35,262 bases of DNA from Gammaproteobacteria bacterium (lineage in GTDB: Bacteria; Pseudomonadota; Gammaproteobacteria; Steroidobacterales; Steroidobacteraceae). Shown here in pieces: positions 35,139 to 35,262 of the stretch. Position 1 is the first letter of the stretch, and every line of letters begins with the position of its first letter. The notes under the pieces are model-generated. The model did no database searches. It saw only the letters and a program-made list of their open reading frames with translations, and was not told the DNA's origin. The stretch is taken from positions 1 to 35,262 of the forward strand of contig JAJFKF010000046.1 of NCBI GenBank assembly GCA_021773365.1, written 5' to 3'. Made by a program: the position numbers and the translations under genes.

Positions 35139-35262
35139 AGAACGAATGGCACTTACATAAGCGGAACATTCTGAAGGACTTCAGGCCGGGTCTGTGGTTC
35201 GGACAGGGTTTTCGGGGCTGTGTGAGGCAGGATGCCGAACCCAGAGCCTCCAGGGATGGATT
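35139..35262. other. Non-coding tail of the window
   Basis: I see no gene in these 124 bases. CTGAAG (35171-35176) pairs with CTTCAG (35179-35184) across two bases. The final 30 bases remind me of dispersed intergenic repeats in other gammaproteobacteria, but that is a recollection only. The element, if real, is cut by the window edge. Confidence 0.3.

Overview
The window is GC-rich chromosomal DNA with dense gene packing, and it reads as the core genome of a gammaproteobacterium. The support is leuS followed directly by lptE, a holA gene nearby on the same strand, a HinT protein close to E. coli HinT, HemJ, PpiB, an AcrB-type RND pump with a lipoprotein adaptor, a DegP/MucD-type protease and a large TonB-dependent receptor. 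I cannot fix the family. A deep-branching high-GC lineage (Xanthomonadales, Nevskiales, Steroidobacterales or Woeseiales-like) is a guess. I see no tRNA, rRNA, CRISPR array, insertion sequence, prophage or recognisable defence island. No gene-free stretch exceeds 300 bases; the longest (1671-1914) is filled by a nested inverted repeat.

Layout. 1-121: non-coding, with two DnaA-box-like 9-mers in an inverted repeat. 122-7740: replication, envelope and translation genes: holA (-), an FKBP lipoprotein (+), a DUF5916/CBM9-like outer-membrane protein (-), hinT (+), lptE and leuS (-). The usual leuS-lptE-holA order is kept but split by about 3.5 kb. 7804-8722: hemJ and ppiB (+). 8777-10216: an exported methyltransferase and a CpcT/CpeT-like lipoprotein (-). 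10267-12881: a receiver-only response regulator, a Peptidase_Mx-like metallopeptidase and a D-Ala-D-Ala-ligase-like ATP-grasp enzyme (-). The last two overlap by 4 bases. This is my best candidate for an undescribed system.

13004-20755: a tightly spaced minus-strand series in transcription order: DegP/MucD-type protease, RND adaptor, RND pump, M32 carboxypeptidase, dual-specificity phosphatase. An extracytoplasmic-stress (sigma-E/AlgU-like) promoter lies ahead of the protease. 20933-21793: a persulfide-dioxygenase-like metallo-hydrolase (-). 21846-30449: a glycogen/alpha-glucan block with glgA (+) facing glgP, glgC, a GH57 enzyme and malQ (-). No GH13 branching or debranching enzyme is seen here, so the GH57 protein is the only candidate for that role in the window. 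30483-35108: a membrane-anchored DUF192 protein, a TonB-dependent receptor with six short-range cysteine pairs and an EF-hand-like loop, and a divergent exported cyclophilin (+). The last 154 bases carry two stem-loops and no gene.

How the genes work together. The glycogen genes cover ADP-glucose synthesis (GlgC), chain elongation (GlgA), phosphorolysis (GlgP), glucan transfer (MalQ) and an unresolved GH57 step. LptE, the protease, the pump, three prolyl isomerases and several lipoproteins make envelope biogenesis and quality control the other main theme. All functions are inferred from reading the sequence; no search or computation was run.
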